Of a stretch of 64,000 nucleotides of DNA, positions 12,501-25,400 are shown piece by piece. The notes beneath the pieces are model-generated. The model was not told the DNA's origin. It saw only the letters and a program-made list of their open reading frames with translations, and did not search any database. Positions within the stretch are counted from its first letter, which is position 1. Each line of letters opens with the position of its first letter. The stretch comes from Tigriopus japonicus (taxonomy: Eukaryota; Arthropoda; Copepoda; Harpacticoida; Harpacticidae), in assembly GCA_010645155.1 (NCBI GenBank), contig CM021320.1:3478942-3542941 (forward strand), given 5' to 3'. The translations under genes and the position numbers were made by a program.

Positions 12501-14867
12501 GAACAAGGAGAGGAAGAGAAAGCGACGCTACTCACGTCTGTTGTTCCGTGTGGCCTTTTTGCCTTGGTTGTTCTCTCTCTCTCTCTCTCTTCTTATCCCT
12601 TGGTCCTGTTCTGTAAGTCTCGAACAGTGAACGAGAGTGGTGGTCCCTTTCATTCACGGCAAAAGTTTAGGCCTATTTTTTCGTCAGATTGTGGAGAGTA
12701 AAACCTCGGCATCGTAGACTTCACTTTGGACTCTCCCATTTCCCACACTTACAAGCTCAACCCAAAGTGGTGGTGATGGGGGAGATGAGGACAAAGAAGA
12801 AGGCGAGATACACAGTGAAGACACACGGATTATCCTTAACAAAAGGGGGACGAAGACGTGGCGTTAAGTGATTTTTTAGCCCAACAACTTTGTCTTTCGA
12901 CTTTGACGTCGTTGGTATGACCTTCTATGTACCCACCAAACGGCTAACCAAGCAACAACCACTTGTCTAAGCACAAGCCTCGAAGATCAGTGGATGCTAA
13001 CTCTATTGAGAAGACCAAATCTCACCCTACTTTGTCGTCGAAATCTTGTGTGAGATTCTTCAGGCATTAAACTCTTGTTGTGAGCGAGCTCAAAGAATTA
13101 GTGGTTCGAGTAACAGGCGTGAAGCCGATTCTTTTGTTTCCCGAATAGCTTTCTAAGCAACTCAAAAGGCACAAGGGATGTGACAAAAAACGAGCTCTAG
13201 TGTACTTACCTTCATCATCTACAGGTAGAACACGTACCAAGACGTTCATCCATGGGGATCAATTAGTCGTCTGGATTTCGCCGAGAGATGTCTTCCACTC
13301 AAGCTTACTTAACCCTTTCTTGGCCTTCACGAGAGGACGGCAATGAGCATCCACGAATTCTTTGAACATGAACGTCTCCCATCTTCTCTACAATATGACA
13401 AAAGGACAACCACGGTCTTTTGAAGGTTTCAAGTGTGGCAGCCTTAGCTAGATAAAAAAGCGAGCGAGTGGCTTGTCAGAGGCCAGATCAGGCAAACTTT
13501 GAGGGATCAAATAGCTCTCAAGTGAAGACGAAGAACAGGTTATGAGAGTTATGGCAACACATTCTAGTGAGAAAAGACCTCAAACTCGAGGATTGGAGGG
13601 CACCTGATCCACAGGGACCACTGGATATCCCCAGCGAAAAGACGCCATTTTCCAAGACCGATCCTTCACATTTGTTCCAATTCGGGAACGAGCTCGAAAA
13701 AGTCATAGATAGACTAGAAAAAAACTCCACCATTACTCGTTTCCTATTCCACCTTCAACTTGGAGAGAGAGGTGTTGGCGTTGTTTGGCGTGAAAGATGT
13801 GCACACTAATGTCGAGTGTACACAATAATGCTGGCAGCTACCGGATTAGCACAAGGCCCTTCGAGAGTGTTTTTGGAACACCCGTGTTTGCTCTCGTTCC
13901 ATGAGGCAAGGTTCCACATCAAAGAGAGACTACTGTGCAGACCTTGAGTCATTGAAGTCAAGTGCTTTGTTTGCCGTGTCCCCATCTTGGTCGGTTGTGA
14001 CAAGGCCAAGGCCAGAGGTGAGCCTTGTTTTGGCCATATTAATGTCACTAACTCCATGGCCCTTGGCCTCTAGAGGACATCTATCTAATCGAACCAATTG
14101 GCTTTAACCCTCGTCCTTTCCCCTTCAGTCGATTGTTCGAACTCCATCGCACAGTTCTGAATGAGAATTGCGGGAGTGTTGTTGATGGACCAGAATCACA
14201 AGTGTTCCGAATTTACAGATTAGCCTCTGTTCGTCAAATGGAGCCGCAACGAGAGTTGAATCGAAGAAAAATGCCAAGGTTGATTTAATAACCAAAGCTG
14301 ACACTCTCCTCTTCCCAAAACGAACGAAGTCGCTATGTTTAAAAGCCTGTGATTGAGTGCAGTTCACAGACACTTGGGAATTACACATTAACAAAGTGAC
14401 ACATCAGCGCTCAAGCGGCATTCAGGACTTGTCCCACATTTGTTTATTTGAAAAGTGTGTGTGCACTTTGAGGCCAACGAGAAATTAGACGAGAAATCCA
14501 AACAGAAGGAGAAGAAGAGATGTTCAGCCAAACTAGTACTTCACATCGCGACGAGCCCCACTGTGAATTGGGATGATGATAGTAATGATGATGATGATCA
14601 TCCTCATCCTCATTCTCATCCTCGTGTGTGCCATGGAGGAGTTGCAGAAGAACAAGATCAGTTTTATTTCAGTGTCAGTTCAACAAGAAGTCCAGCGGTG
14701 TTGTCTGGCTCCATTGCGGGGCTATTTTGCGCTTATGTTGTCGAACTTTTCAAACAACTCCGTCCAGCCCAACCTCATGATGTGCGCCCTTGGGCCTTTG
14801 AGTCTCCACTGAAATCGTGTTGGCAGTGACATTGAGACAATTGTCATCGGCGGTGGTTCAGCCTAGG
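9590..14867. other. Intergenic, no gene recognised
   Basis: There are only short, overlapping open frames on both strands with no domain or exon logic, a (CT)n run, and GAT/CAT-rich low complexity at 14570-14630, just upstream of the G-alpha gene. The upstream region or 5'UTR of the G-alpha gene must lie at its right end. Confidence 0.5.
12571..12592. repeat. (CT)n microsatellite
   Basis: About eleven CT dinucleotides in a row between the coiled-coil and G-alpha genes. No function is evident. Confidence 0.9.
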
Positions 14868-16022
14868 ATGTGGTGTTGTGGAAACCGGCCAGAAGAATCA
14901 GAGCAAGAAGAACCCACAATGGAGAGTCTTTCCAATTCCGACCCTGGATCCGAGCGGCGAGCGAGCAAGATGATTGAGAAACAGATTCGAAAGGACAAGA
15001 AGGCCTATCGCTCCACACAAAGGCTCCAGTTGGTAGGATTGGACGGATCGGGTAAGACCACGCTCATACGACAGATGAAACTTTTACACAATAATGAGCT
15101 CATGTCCGAAAGGAAGCAAGCCAAAGCTCGAGATTTGATTCGAGCCAACATTCAGAAGGCCGTGATCCTCATTCTCAAGAGTGCTCCTGGTGACCACTTG
15201 AATGAAATTCGAACCAAACTATTGGCCTATGAGGATGCTGATGCTCTGGATGAGGCCTTCTACACTTTAGTCACCGAAGTCTGGGCGGACTCCACCATTA
15301 AAGAGTTTGTCAAACATGTGGAGGTTCGGGGTGGTTATGAGGTGCTCAACAATATCGACTATTTTCTCGACCGCATCGCCACAATTAGAAAGTCCGACTA
15401 TATCCCCAGTCGAATGGATGTACTCAAGTCCTACACACCCACTACCGGCATTTTCGAGACCCAGATTCAGATTGAGCAAACCGTGTTCTCATTGCACGAG
15501 GTGAATTGCGGCCAAACGGGATCGCGATGGACTCAGTATTCGCAGGATGTCACGGCCGTGATCTTTGTGGCCGATGCCAGTTCGTATGATGTCATCATAA
15601 ATCCGGCCAAGGGCCTGACGCTGCTCCATGAAACCCTGATCTACTTCCACAGCCTTTGGAATGACCCCAATCTGAAGCAGAAGTCGATCATTCTCTTTCT
15701 GAACAAGCAGGACTGTCTGGAGAAGAAAATCAAGTCCAAACGATCTCACCTCAGCTGGTTCTTTCCCGAGTTCTCCAAGTACAAGCTCCCTCCCAATATC
15801 GTGACCGAGCTGGACCATCCCAAGAACGTGGAATACTTTGGGGCCAAATACTTCATACGTGATTGCTTTCTCCAAATCGCCCAAGAGGATTGCAATATGA
15901 GTCATCAGTGCTACTCGCACTTTACCTCGGCCATCGATACGGAAAATATCGGCAAATTACTTACCAATTGTTGTCGGGACATTGTGCAAAGAGTGCATTT
16001 GCGGATGCATGAAATTCTGTGA
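14868..16022 (+). CDS. Divergent Gs-like G-protein alpha subunit, intronless
   Basis: The product is a 384-residue heterotrimeric G-protein alpha subunit closest to Gs. Seen directly: N-terminus MWCCGN (Gs begins MGCLGN), keeping cysteines for palmitoylation; an alphaN helix KMIEKQIRKDKKAYRST; P-loop GLDGSGKT (57-64); helical domain (about 80-185); TGIFET; DVTAVIFV; NKQD (279-282); KYFIRD; FTSAIDTENI; and C-terminus QRVHLRMHEIL, like the Gs tail QRMHLRQYELL that contacts receptors. I chose the ATG at 14868 over the in-frame one at 14817 because it aligns with the Gs start and gives the family length. Oddities: the P-loop is GLDGSGKT instead of GAGESGKS, the catalytic switch I Arg position is Tyr189, the switch II DVGGQR is EVNCGQT with shifted spacing, and TCAT is TSAI. 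The whole reading frame is in one exon, whereas Gs genes usually have many introns, so a retrocopy that diverged is likely. The insect G-alpha-f class is an alternative. GTP hydrolysis and G-beta-gamma binding may be altered. Confidence 0.9.
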   Translation: MWCCGNRPEESEQEEPTMESLSNSDPGSERRASKMIEKQIRKDKKAYRSTQRLQLVGLDGSGKTTLIRQMKLLHNNELMSERKQAKARDLIRANIQKAVILILKSAPGDHLNEIRTKLLAYEDADALDEAFYTLVTEVWADSTIKEFVKHVEVRGGYEVLNNIDYFLDRIATIRKSDYIPSRMDVLKSYTPTTGIFETQIQIEQTVFSLHEVNCGQTGSRWTQYSQDVTAVIFVADASSYDVIINPAKGLTLLHETLIYFHSLWNDPNLKQKSIILFLNKQDCLEKKIKSKRSHLSWFFPEFSKYKLPPNIVTELDHPKNVEYFGAKYFIRDCFLQIAQEDCNMSHQCYSHFTSAIDTENIGKLLTNCCRDIVQRVHLRMHEIL

Positions 16023-19000
16023 TTTGAAGTGTACCCTGGTCACCCTCTACAGCTCCCGTTTGTTCTCTCACCAACCTTTTTCCTTCTTTCCCATCTCCAA
16101 TCTTCCAATCCTGTTCCCTTTTCGGGGTCTCACTTGTCACGTCCAAGAAGAAGCAGAATTTATGATTGAAATGAAAGAAAGAACGGACACACACACCAAT
16201 CTCCTCCCTGTTGTACATACTCTTGTGATATGATATAACAGCAACATAAATACTAATAGGCCACTCATGATCCCTCCCAGTCCATTGTAATAGTGTCCGT
16301 TTCAAGTGGTAATTCCAATCGATAAATAGAGACATATACGAAGTTGTATTGACGTAAATGCTCATTGGACTTCTAAGGGTGTCACTCGGCAATTATTGAT
16401 AAGTTAGTGGTAACAGCTCTCATTTTCCAGGGACATTCAAACCTTGTACTCCTTTTTCCAGAGTGTTCTATTGCGTTGTCTTTGGTTTTCAATTCAGACT
16501 TGGGGATACTTTTTTATTCAAGTTATTGAAAAGGACAACAAAGAGAAGATGGAAAAGTCAAGGGAATGATTCAGTGACCTTAGAAAAAACGAACAGGAAG
16601 GCAAAAAAAATTCAGAATGGCAATTCCCTTTTGTCTGCGTTTCTTTATTCCCTCTTTATCTTGTCTTTGACATCAAGATCTGACATCTTTGTCGGACCGA
16701 CATTCATAGGATAGTCCTCAACTTTTTACAAAGTGCCTTGTAGGCACACACGAGACATCGAAACGGAAAATCCGATTGCTTTTTTGAAATGAAAACCGCC
16801 GGCTTAAGGATACGATATAAATTTGTTAAACAAAGACTGACACATTGCTTGGGGACTCTTCCAAGATCGTGCTTGAAGAAATAGTTGAATATACAACAAA
16901 GGCAAAAGATGAGGAGCATTTGAAATTCATTATACCTCCATTGATCTTGGCATACACGAATACAAAAGCGTTCCAATGAAAACAAGTGAACGCTGATAAT
17001 CCAACATACTCAAAAACAGTTTGTTTTTGATGGCATTACGATAACTTGACCGTCTTGGTTTCCTTCTCTTTTTGACACCTGATTTCAACTACCATGAATC
17101 CAAAGTATTTGATATTTGATTGCAATCAAATTCAAGTGATCACTACTTTGAACTGCATGCTCTTGTTATACGATCCATGCCAATGCGTCTAAAGAGCCAT
17201 TGTCGAATGTGTGATCAGTGATCACTCGAGCTGTTCACAATGTGACCTCTGAGCCAGTCAAGTATGCCTCAACCAAACCAGACTGACAAAGTCATCACCG
17301 TCATCATCATGATCACTCTCCTCCTCCTCCTTTTTCTTGTCCTCGTCGTTGTCGATGACATGGTCATGATCATCGACAGAAGTAAAAAAAGCTCGGAATC
17401 ATATTACTCCTCTTCGATCACTCGAGTTCTTGAAAACCGATGCAGTATTTTCGAATCCTCAATGGTCTTGTGGTGGTTTCTTCATGAATGACAGCATTCG
17501 AAGAATCGAGCCCCAAGCTGTATTAATAGGATCTCTGATGTGATCTGGAGGGCATTGATGGTGGTACTTTCTTGCTTCCTTCTATTATTGCAATCGTCAT
17601 CATAACCATAAAATCGAATGGTTCAGCCTCGACCATTGGCTGGGAAGTCGTAAAATTTCTCCACGATTAGATCCTGGACTCAAATTAAGTTTGCAAATCT
17701 GTCTGGCCATCTGGACCTGGACAAAGAAAATAATATGAAGTCTTCCGCTCCGTTTTAGTACGATAAATAATATCGCTTTTGGAGACATGAGAACATTGAG
17801 ATAAACGGACTCGGAAAAAGAGGGGTATATTTCCCTCCTCGAGTTGCATGGACACTGATTAAAAACAATGGACATTATAGATGGAAGTCTCATTAATTTA
17901 ACATGTTGTTATCCTTCGGTTTGACCAATTTTGTGTGGTCCGATACTTGGAAAGAATGGCGGGAAAAACATATTTTGGATTCAAACGAGGAATCTCCTGA
18001 GACTGTCGCTTTTTAGAGGTAAAATAATTGAGGGGAATGTCTAGACTCGTGCTTGATACGGATTTTGATCTGAAATTCGATTTTTTAGCGGATATTTAGT
18101 ATGTATTGGCCAATTGAAACGAATGCTATTGGTGAGAGACAAGATTCATTATTTGGCCTTTGTAACCTTAAATATAAGATCAAAACCCTTTCCGACGAGG
18201 CTTTCATTGTGACGTTGAAGTGAAGGCAAATTTTTACTAATGGATTTCCCCAAAGTGGCTTTCCCAGTTGTCTTTACTTTCATGGGAACTTTGATGGGAG
18301 GGCTCTTTTTCTCATCAGTGCTTCGATACAGGTCAGCACAAGTAGTTAAGTAGGATAAGAGGTATTTCGCGTGTTCTGGAGCCGATTACTTTGACAGATC
18401 CTGGATGAACTGTAAGCGAGTGCGAGACAGTCACGGGTTTTCTCTCTACTTTTCAAAGTTTCCGCTTCCATCCGACAAAGTTTGCCCATAGAGGGCCATC
18501 ATGAGTGAGATGACAGGTCAAGGTGTTTAATGGTTGGCTTGAGTAGCGATGCAATCCAATGCACTCGCCAATAAATGTAGTTAATGGTTTCATGGCCTCG
18601 TTCAATGTAGTAAACAGAAAATGATCACGTGCGATACCCTTCATGAAGATCTCTAGGAACTCTGTTTTGGATTATTAGCCCAGCGGTCTCCACCTCTTTT
18701 TGGTTCTTGCCAGTTCTTCATCCAAAGAGAAAGGTCGGACTAAAATCCCATCTTCCCACGACGACAAGCAAAAATGCACGAGGGTCTCATTAAAAATTTA
18801 TCGGATTTGCGGAGGCTCTCCAAAACTCCAAAGAGGTCCCGTTCTATATTTCACTCACTTCCTTCTTGGCTGGTTGCTGCAGTTCCGACTAAATAAGCTG
18901 GATTGCTCCAATGAAGAACGAAGACCATAATGGACGGATGATGAACTTTTGTTCCTCCTTCTTCATTTACAAAAGAACCCTCGAATGAGGAGCTCAAACA

Positions 19001-22000
19001 AAAGTCCTAATTACCCGGTTGCTTTTCGGATTCAAGTATTCATGGTGTGTGCGTTTCGAGGGTTTCAAACAAACTTTCAAGGACTGCACTTTCTTGTATC
19101 CCTTGGGGCAAGTAATGGTTAATGAAATGGGATCCATGGCTAATAGGACTAGATATAACCTTCCTTCTAAAGGCATTCTAGAGGTTAATCATTGTCGAAT
19201 TCAAAACACAAAATCCGGTTTCATTTCCGAATCTATCCGTGATTGATTTCATGCTCAAAATCCTAAACGTATGTTATTTTATATTGAGGTTTATTGGCAA
19301 TTGAGGATAGGAACATTGATGAAGTATACCAAACTTTCAACAAACGGAAAGGCCAACCGTATACGTATGTACAAAACTTAATGCATGCACATATTGGTAG
19401 GGAGTTCTCTTGTTTGAGCATGCAATATCGGTAAAACGAAACCGACCCATCTCCGACAAACATACTTCAAAGAGCCCGGATTACATTTCACCCCATAAAT
19501 CTGATCGTGCTCAAAGACAAGCGAAGAGGCTTTTGGGGTTTTACTTCTCCGGTTCTCATGATTGGTATTGAGGATGAGCGTTTGAAGTCGGATACTAAGT
19601 CATCCCATTGCTTGGGGCCAAAATGTCATGTTTCTTACTCAGTTGTAGAGTAGTGGAAAGGCAAGAACACGTGTTCGGATGTTCTGAACAGCTACATTTT
19701 TCGGTATTATGGTCATGCCTAGCTTCCAATTTTCAAGAGCAACTTTCATCTTCCTTGACTCAAGAGTGAAAGTGTTCAGCAGTTCCGAATACATACAAGA
19801 AAGACTACCTACTATGTATGTACACTCACTCTTAGAAGGGTACTTAATCAGAAATGCCAATTCTCTAACGTTCCGAGTCGGTCAAAGTGTATTTGATTCC
19901 TTCGTCTTCTTCATTTCTAGTCGGTTTGTTCGCCAAAGGAATGAACGATATGGTTCGGTTTTCAAGTGACCGCATCGTGCACTCAGCTCAAGTCCATTGA
20001 TGCATACCATGCTATTATGACATGGTGGTAGAGAGAGAACGCTTGAACTGATTGTAATTTCGTTTCGTGTCTGAATTGGGTGGAGTAGGGTTCGTTCTTT
20101 TACAACAATATTTCTTGACAGGGAATTCCGTCTCGACTTCAAGAACACGATGATTCGAGTTAATTATGATCTCAAGCCTTTGAAACGCCCCGCATTTCCC
20201 TTCGACGAGGAGGATCGTTTTTTTTCTTGAGAGTGCATGTTGGCACTATTTTATGGGGGATCGAAAGCTAGTGATTCCTTTTTTAAAATATAGCCAGCCA
20301 TTGGCTTCAACTAATGACACATCCGTATGGTGCAAGGATGTCGGAGATGACAGAGGAGAGCATCATTAAGTTGGCGATGTTTGGATCTTCGCCAAATATC
20401 CTTGAACGGCAAGTGGCAAAAGTTTGGAAGCAAGGCGTTTACTCAACCACACCTGGATATGTCTGTACTCAATAGAAGGAAGAAGCCAACATTTTATCCC
20501 TGATGGTTGCATTGTACGCATTTCGACAAAAAGGGGCTTCTGTCGCACCTTCATGAATTCAGACTCCCCTAGTACTAATACACATACATACGTACTCTCA
20601 CGCATGTGTACATACATAAAAGCAAGTGTAGGCCATCCATCCATCCATCCATGGGGAGAGGGTACTGAAGCAATAGGGAACGAGTACAAGTTGCGATTGC
20701 AATGGTGGTTGGTTGGCTGCTTGCTTGGACAGAGTACACACAATTCTCAAGTTCCAGCACGTCGCTCGGTCTCAAACGTGGTTTTATACTACTATACCTA
20801 CAATGGCACTTCCACCACCACTCCTATTCCACAAGAGGATCAAGTGGAGATGTGCTAGCTTGAAGTTTTCGCGGGCTGATTTTCACCCTCAATTTCATCG
20901 GAGGTGTTCAGTTGGTTCTGTTCTCTCGTGCAGGACACCTCTGTCTCTCTGTCTCTCTCTCACTTTATCGGTCGGTCGTCCGTCCGTTTACTAAACTTCA
21001 AGCCTCTTGCCATTTTCCCTCACTCTTTCCGTCTCTCTTTTTCCCGTCTGTCTGTCTGCCAAATAAAAGTCTCTGCAACTTTGGTTCAGGTTTTCACCAA
21101 ACAAAAAGAGACTCTTGATCGGTTCCGAGAATTTGTCGGCATATTGCATTGTATTGTGTTCGACCAATGGTGTCTTAAGCGATAATCACAGTGAGACTAC
21201 TAGTGTTCAAATATGACATTGTTGGGCTAATCGTCATAACAACGAGTGTATTTCTTCAGTTTCGGTAAGTGATTCAAAGGAGATCTATTTTTGGGGGGAG
21301 GCACGGGATTGAATTTAGAAAGGAGAATGAATTGTCTGTCGAAAGAAGGCTAGGAAATCCTGTAATAAAAAAAGGCTCTTTGTTCGAAAGAGAATTGATC
21401 GACGAGCCAACCTTGAATCTTTGGGTAATTTTGCAACTCGCGTTTTTTTCGTCTTGCTCTTGGCAAAGGCAATGCAATCGAAGATATGATAAAGGTTGAA
21501 GATTGTGCACGTAGTAGAAGTGAGGGAAAGTTTATTGTGAAGCAATAATCACTCGACAACGAAATGTCAATTGATCTAAGAAGAAACATAGATATATTTA
21601 CCCGAAGAAATAGGCTTTGGAAGTGACTTGGGTATTGTAACTGAATTATTGACGAACCTGGATAATTCAATTATTCATTTAGGATGTTGATGGTAAATCC
21701 AATTAGGCTGACAGTTGGATCAGTTTGTCAATTGGAATTAATTACATGCGGAAGATGCATCGCAGTTTTTCGGAGAAAGAATGCCCCAGATAACAAGAAG
21801 AAGAGAAAGAGCATGCCAAAGGCTTTTCACTTTTAAGCTGCAAGCTCTCATTCTCATCTGACAACATCCCAAAATTGGTCGTTCTTTGTCCGTGGCATCT
21901 TCTTGTGATTTGGACACTCTTTCCTTCCATGTGTTGTTTTTTGCTTTTTTTCCCTGTTTAACAAATGGCTCATCTCCATTTGATTTTCTTTACCAATCCA

Positions 22001-22429
22001 AAGGAACGTGCTTCCCAAAATAAGTGAGTGTGTTAGGTATGCTTTAGTATGAATAGTGGACTGATTGGCTGCGTTGTTTGAAAAGGGAAATGCGTCATAA
22101 CCTTGGAGGTAATCATTTGACCTTCGAATTGTGTAGGTCCGGATTGAAATGAAAATCCAAACGAAACGTCTTGATTCTGACTCACATCTTCATCATCGTG
22201 TGCGTAATAAACAAAGACAAGGAAAAGCTGCCTTGCCTATCCAATCGTAAATCTTCCATGACACACTGGATCTTGTGAGTTGTCACAGTGCCACAAAAAT
22301 GGGTCTGTGAAGATATCATTTATCTTCACAATCCAGATTAGTCTGTTTTGTAATCACCCGTAACCTTCAAAGGGTTCGAATGAATCCCAAGAATATCTAC
22401 AACATATGTTACATGGCACTTTTTTCCAG
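16023..22429. other. Intergenic, no gene recognised
   Basis: No supported coding exon was found. Trinucleotide-rich ATC/CTC sequence lies at 17280-17380, and pyrimidine-rich runs at 20930-21060. The right end probably holds the promoter and untranslated exon(s) of the Sb-like gene. Confidence 0.5.
20633..20653. repeat. (CATC)n microsatellite
   Basis: A short run of about five CATC units. The complementary (GGAT)n type recurs at 42514-42540. Confidence 0.85.
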
Positions 22430-22451
22430 GACCAAATCTTGACCCAGAACC

Positions 22452-25400
22452 ATGATGAGGTCCACTGGATCCACCTCGCTTGACCCTCACAATCGCAACA
22501 AAACGGACAGAGGCTCAAATCTCCCCTTGTCACTAACGCCATTTTCTTTGACATCGAGAAGAAAGCTCCACAATGGAGAGCCACCACCGCATCATCATTA
22601 TCTTCGCCAAAGACGAAGTGGTCCGAAACGGAAAATCCACGCCTCGTCGTGGCAGCAGCAGCAGCAGTCTGAGAAGAAAAATCATTTTCTTACGATCTTA
22701 ACGACCTCGTTGCCTTCAGATTGGCATGTGTCTATTCATTCTTATCCATGTGCTGTGAAAACACACCTTCAGAGGCTTTTTGTTGTTGCCATTGTCTTTC
22801 TCTGCCTTCTGCCCATCGCGTTCGCGGGAACTAATCAAGAGGCCTCTGCCCAACTAGCCCGTAATCAGAGTCGAGCCAGACTTTTGGCCAGTCTTCCGCG
22901 CCAATCTAGACAAAGGGGTGAGTGGAACAATTGTGCTACTTTGAGTACAGTCTCTTTCTTTCTTTTATCAAACTTTATTGGCCGTTTAGATAAGGAGGAA
23001 CAACATTTCTCCCAATTTGTTCCCACTAGTGCGGCACCAATGGCCTAGATAGGGCCCATTATTTGACTTATCTTAATGTTTGGGCATGTAGTTTGGAATC
23101 TCACACATGATTTGACGCAATCTCAAAAGTAGAAAGGGACCTCTTCAAGTTCAACAATTGAGATGTTCTATTTTATTGCTTTTTAGAGGGCTTTTCTATT
23201 CAACCTCGTACCTGCACAGTGAGTGGAGAACCGGGGACCTGCATGTTTGTGTGGGAATGTCTGAAGACTGATGGAAAACACTTGGGGATGTGCATGGATG
23301 GATTCATGTTTGGATCTTGCTGTGTGCATCCAGAAGAAGAAAATACCATTTCACATCAAGAAAAAGAGATCTATGATAAGATTGATCAAGTGAACCAAAA
23401 TGAATTGGTTCTCGACTCCCCTCAGGAGGGCGTTTTGGACAAACCAAATACTGATGACGGGGTCCGTGACTACTACAACAGCTTCTCGAAAAATAAATGG
23501 ACTCAAGTCTCAACCTCAACTGCCAAAGAGCCTTTAGAAACCACTGCCACACCTGCTCAGTTGGAGAATATCACCGTGACAGATCGACCCACCAGACCAG
23601 CAAGACCAACAAAGCCGATGGTCAAATGGCCTCATTTCACGCCAACTCCAGCCATGCTCACGGAAAACCCGAAAGAACGCACAAAACCATCCACAACCAA
23701 TTGGCATTGGGGCACTACGGAGAAGTCTGTTCCACCTCCAGCACAGCTTTATTTTCCATCTTCAAGCGAGAAAGATCCTTTCCCAATCGAAGAGACCACA
23801 GAGAACGAGATCGACGACCCCGATACAGCTGAAACGGAATGGACCAGCTTCAAAATCAAACCAGAGAGACCAACCCGACCAACTCGACCTCCAAAACCGA
23901 GCTCATCAGGGTATTTCCCGTCCACATCCAGTGATGACTATTTTGACGATGACCCAAGAACATCCACAGACATGCCAGATTCAGAGGAGAATACCACCTC
24001 TGCCTTGAGGAGAAGACCCACTCGTCCCCCTCTGCCCCTCAAGTTCCCTCATAAACTCTTAAAAACGTCTCCAACAACCACGAGTACCACCACCACAACC
24101 ACCACTACTACAACAACCAAGACAACCACTACCACTACCACCCCTAGAACAACAACTACTACGACGACAACCCCAATGACAACGGTTTCCACGTCATTGG
24201 CAGCTCTTTCAACAACTACCCGAGCTCCCCGAGTTCCAGTGGGTGTTAGTGCAGGAAGTAATAATGAGTGTGGAGTGCCTCAAATTAAATCCGGATGTCC
24301 CAAAGGACGAATTGTGAATGGAACTCAATCGTGCTATGGACAATTTCCCTGGCAGGTAAGATGAACGAAATTTAGTCCTGGTTTATGAATTAATTATCAA
24401 GTTGAGAATGTGGCAATACTCCCGACATTTGGCGTGTTGCCAGGAATGATTCGAGTTTAATCGTCTAGTATGCAAGTTGATTGATGAAATAACACGACAG
24501 TCGCACCCGTTGCGTAAATTTTTGATGGACAATGCTCGCCACTTGAAAAGGTCCGAGCTCGGTTCAAATGACCTAGTTTTCAAATGACACGGATTATCAA
24601 GTCCTGACCTTGAAGAATTATTCTACAATTAAGTACAGCATGCTTTGTTCTAATTAGAGTGATTCTGTGGTGGCACAACTGGTTTTAAAGCCCTACAACT
24701 CATGACCCTGGCCTTGTTCACAATAATAGCGCTTAGTTTTTTCAAGGGCTTGGCTACTTAGTTAGTTTCTTTTCAAACATTCTTAAATAATTCACTGCCA
24801 CACACAAAAAACGTGAGGCCTAGCAACAACAATGATATTGTGTAAACAAGCCCCCCCCGCTCTTTTGGTGTAATCAATAGAAAAGATTCTTCTTTCAAAG
24901 TGTTGTTTCAAAGGCCATAGAAAGTGATGATAAATAATACTCTGTCCACGCCATGTAGGTATCGGTGAGACGGACCTCATTTTTTGGCTTCACCTCTACC
25001 CATCGATGTGGGGGCGCTTTGATCAACGAGTATTGGGTGGCCACAGCAGGGCATTGTGTTGATGAGTAAGTATACATTCACTTTGCTTTTTCCCTCGTCC
25101 TCAAATATTGTGATTAAAAGTGATCCCAAGTTAGATGAAGCTGACTGACCAACCGATATAGCAGTTCACGTACAGTACTTGCGTCATTCATCTTCATTTT
25201 GGTCCTGATCGGCAAAGAAGCCTTGAGAAGTCGGTCGGGCACTCAATTTCCTTGGCCCATTAACTGCAAATCTCGCCACCATTCATGACTCATATGAGCT
25301 TTATTCACTTCTAATAGCCTCCAAATACCCAAGATCAGGGTTCGCATTGGGGAATGGGATTTTTCGTCCACCGGCGAGAAGCATCCTCACATTGAGCGGA

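Noticed and set aside
12308..12701. Overlapping 102- and 122-codon open frames with Lys/Arg/Glu-rich and Leu/Ser-rich parts
   Set aside because: Composition follows purine-rich and (CT)n low-complexity DNA; both frames are equally open, which argues against coding.
14455..14829. 124-codon open frame upstream of the G-alpha gene
   Set aside because: It is low-complexity (Asp/His/Pro from GAT/CAT repeats), has no domain and is more likely the upstream region or 5'UTR.
14817..14867. Upstream in-frame ATG for the G-alpha gene
   Set aside because: The 17 extra residues have no counterpart in Gs, while the next ATG aligns with the conserved Gs start and gives the usual length.
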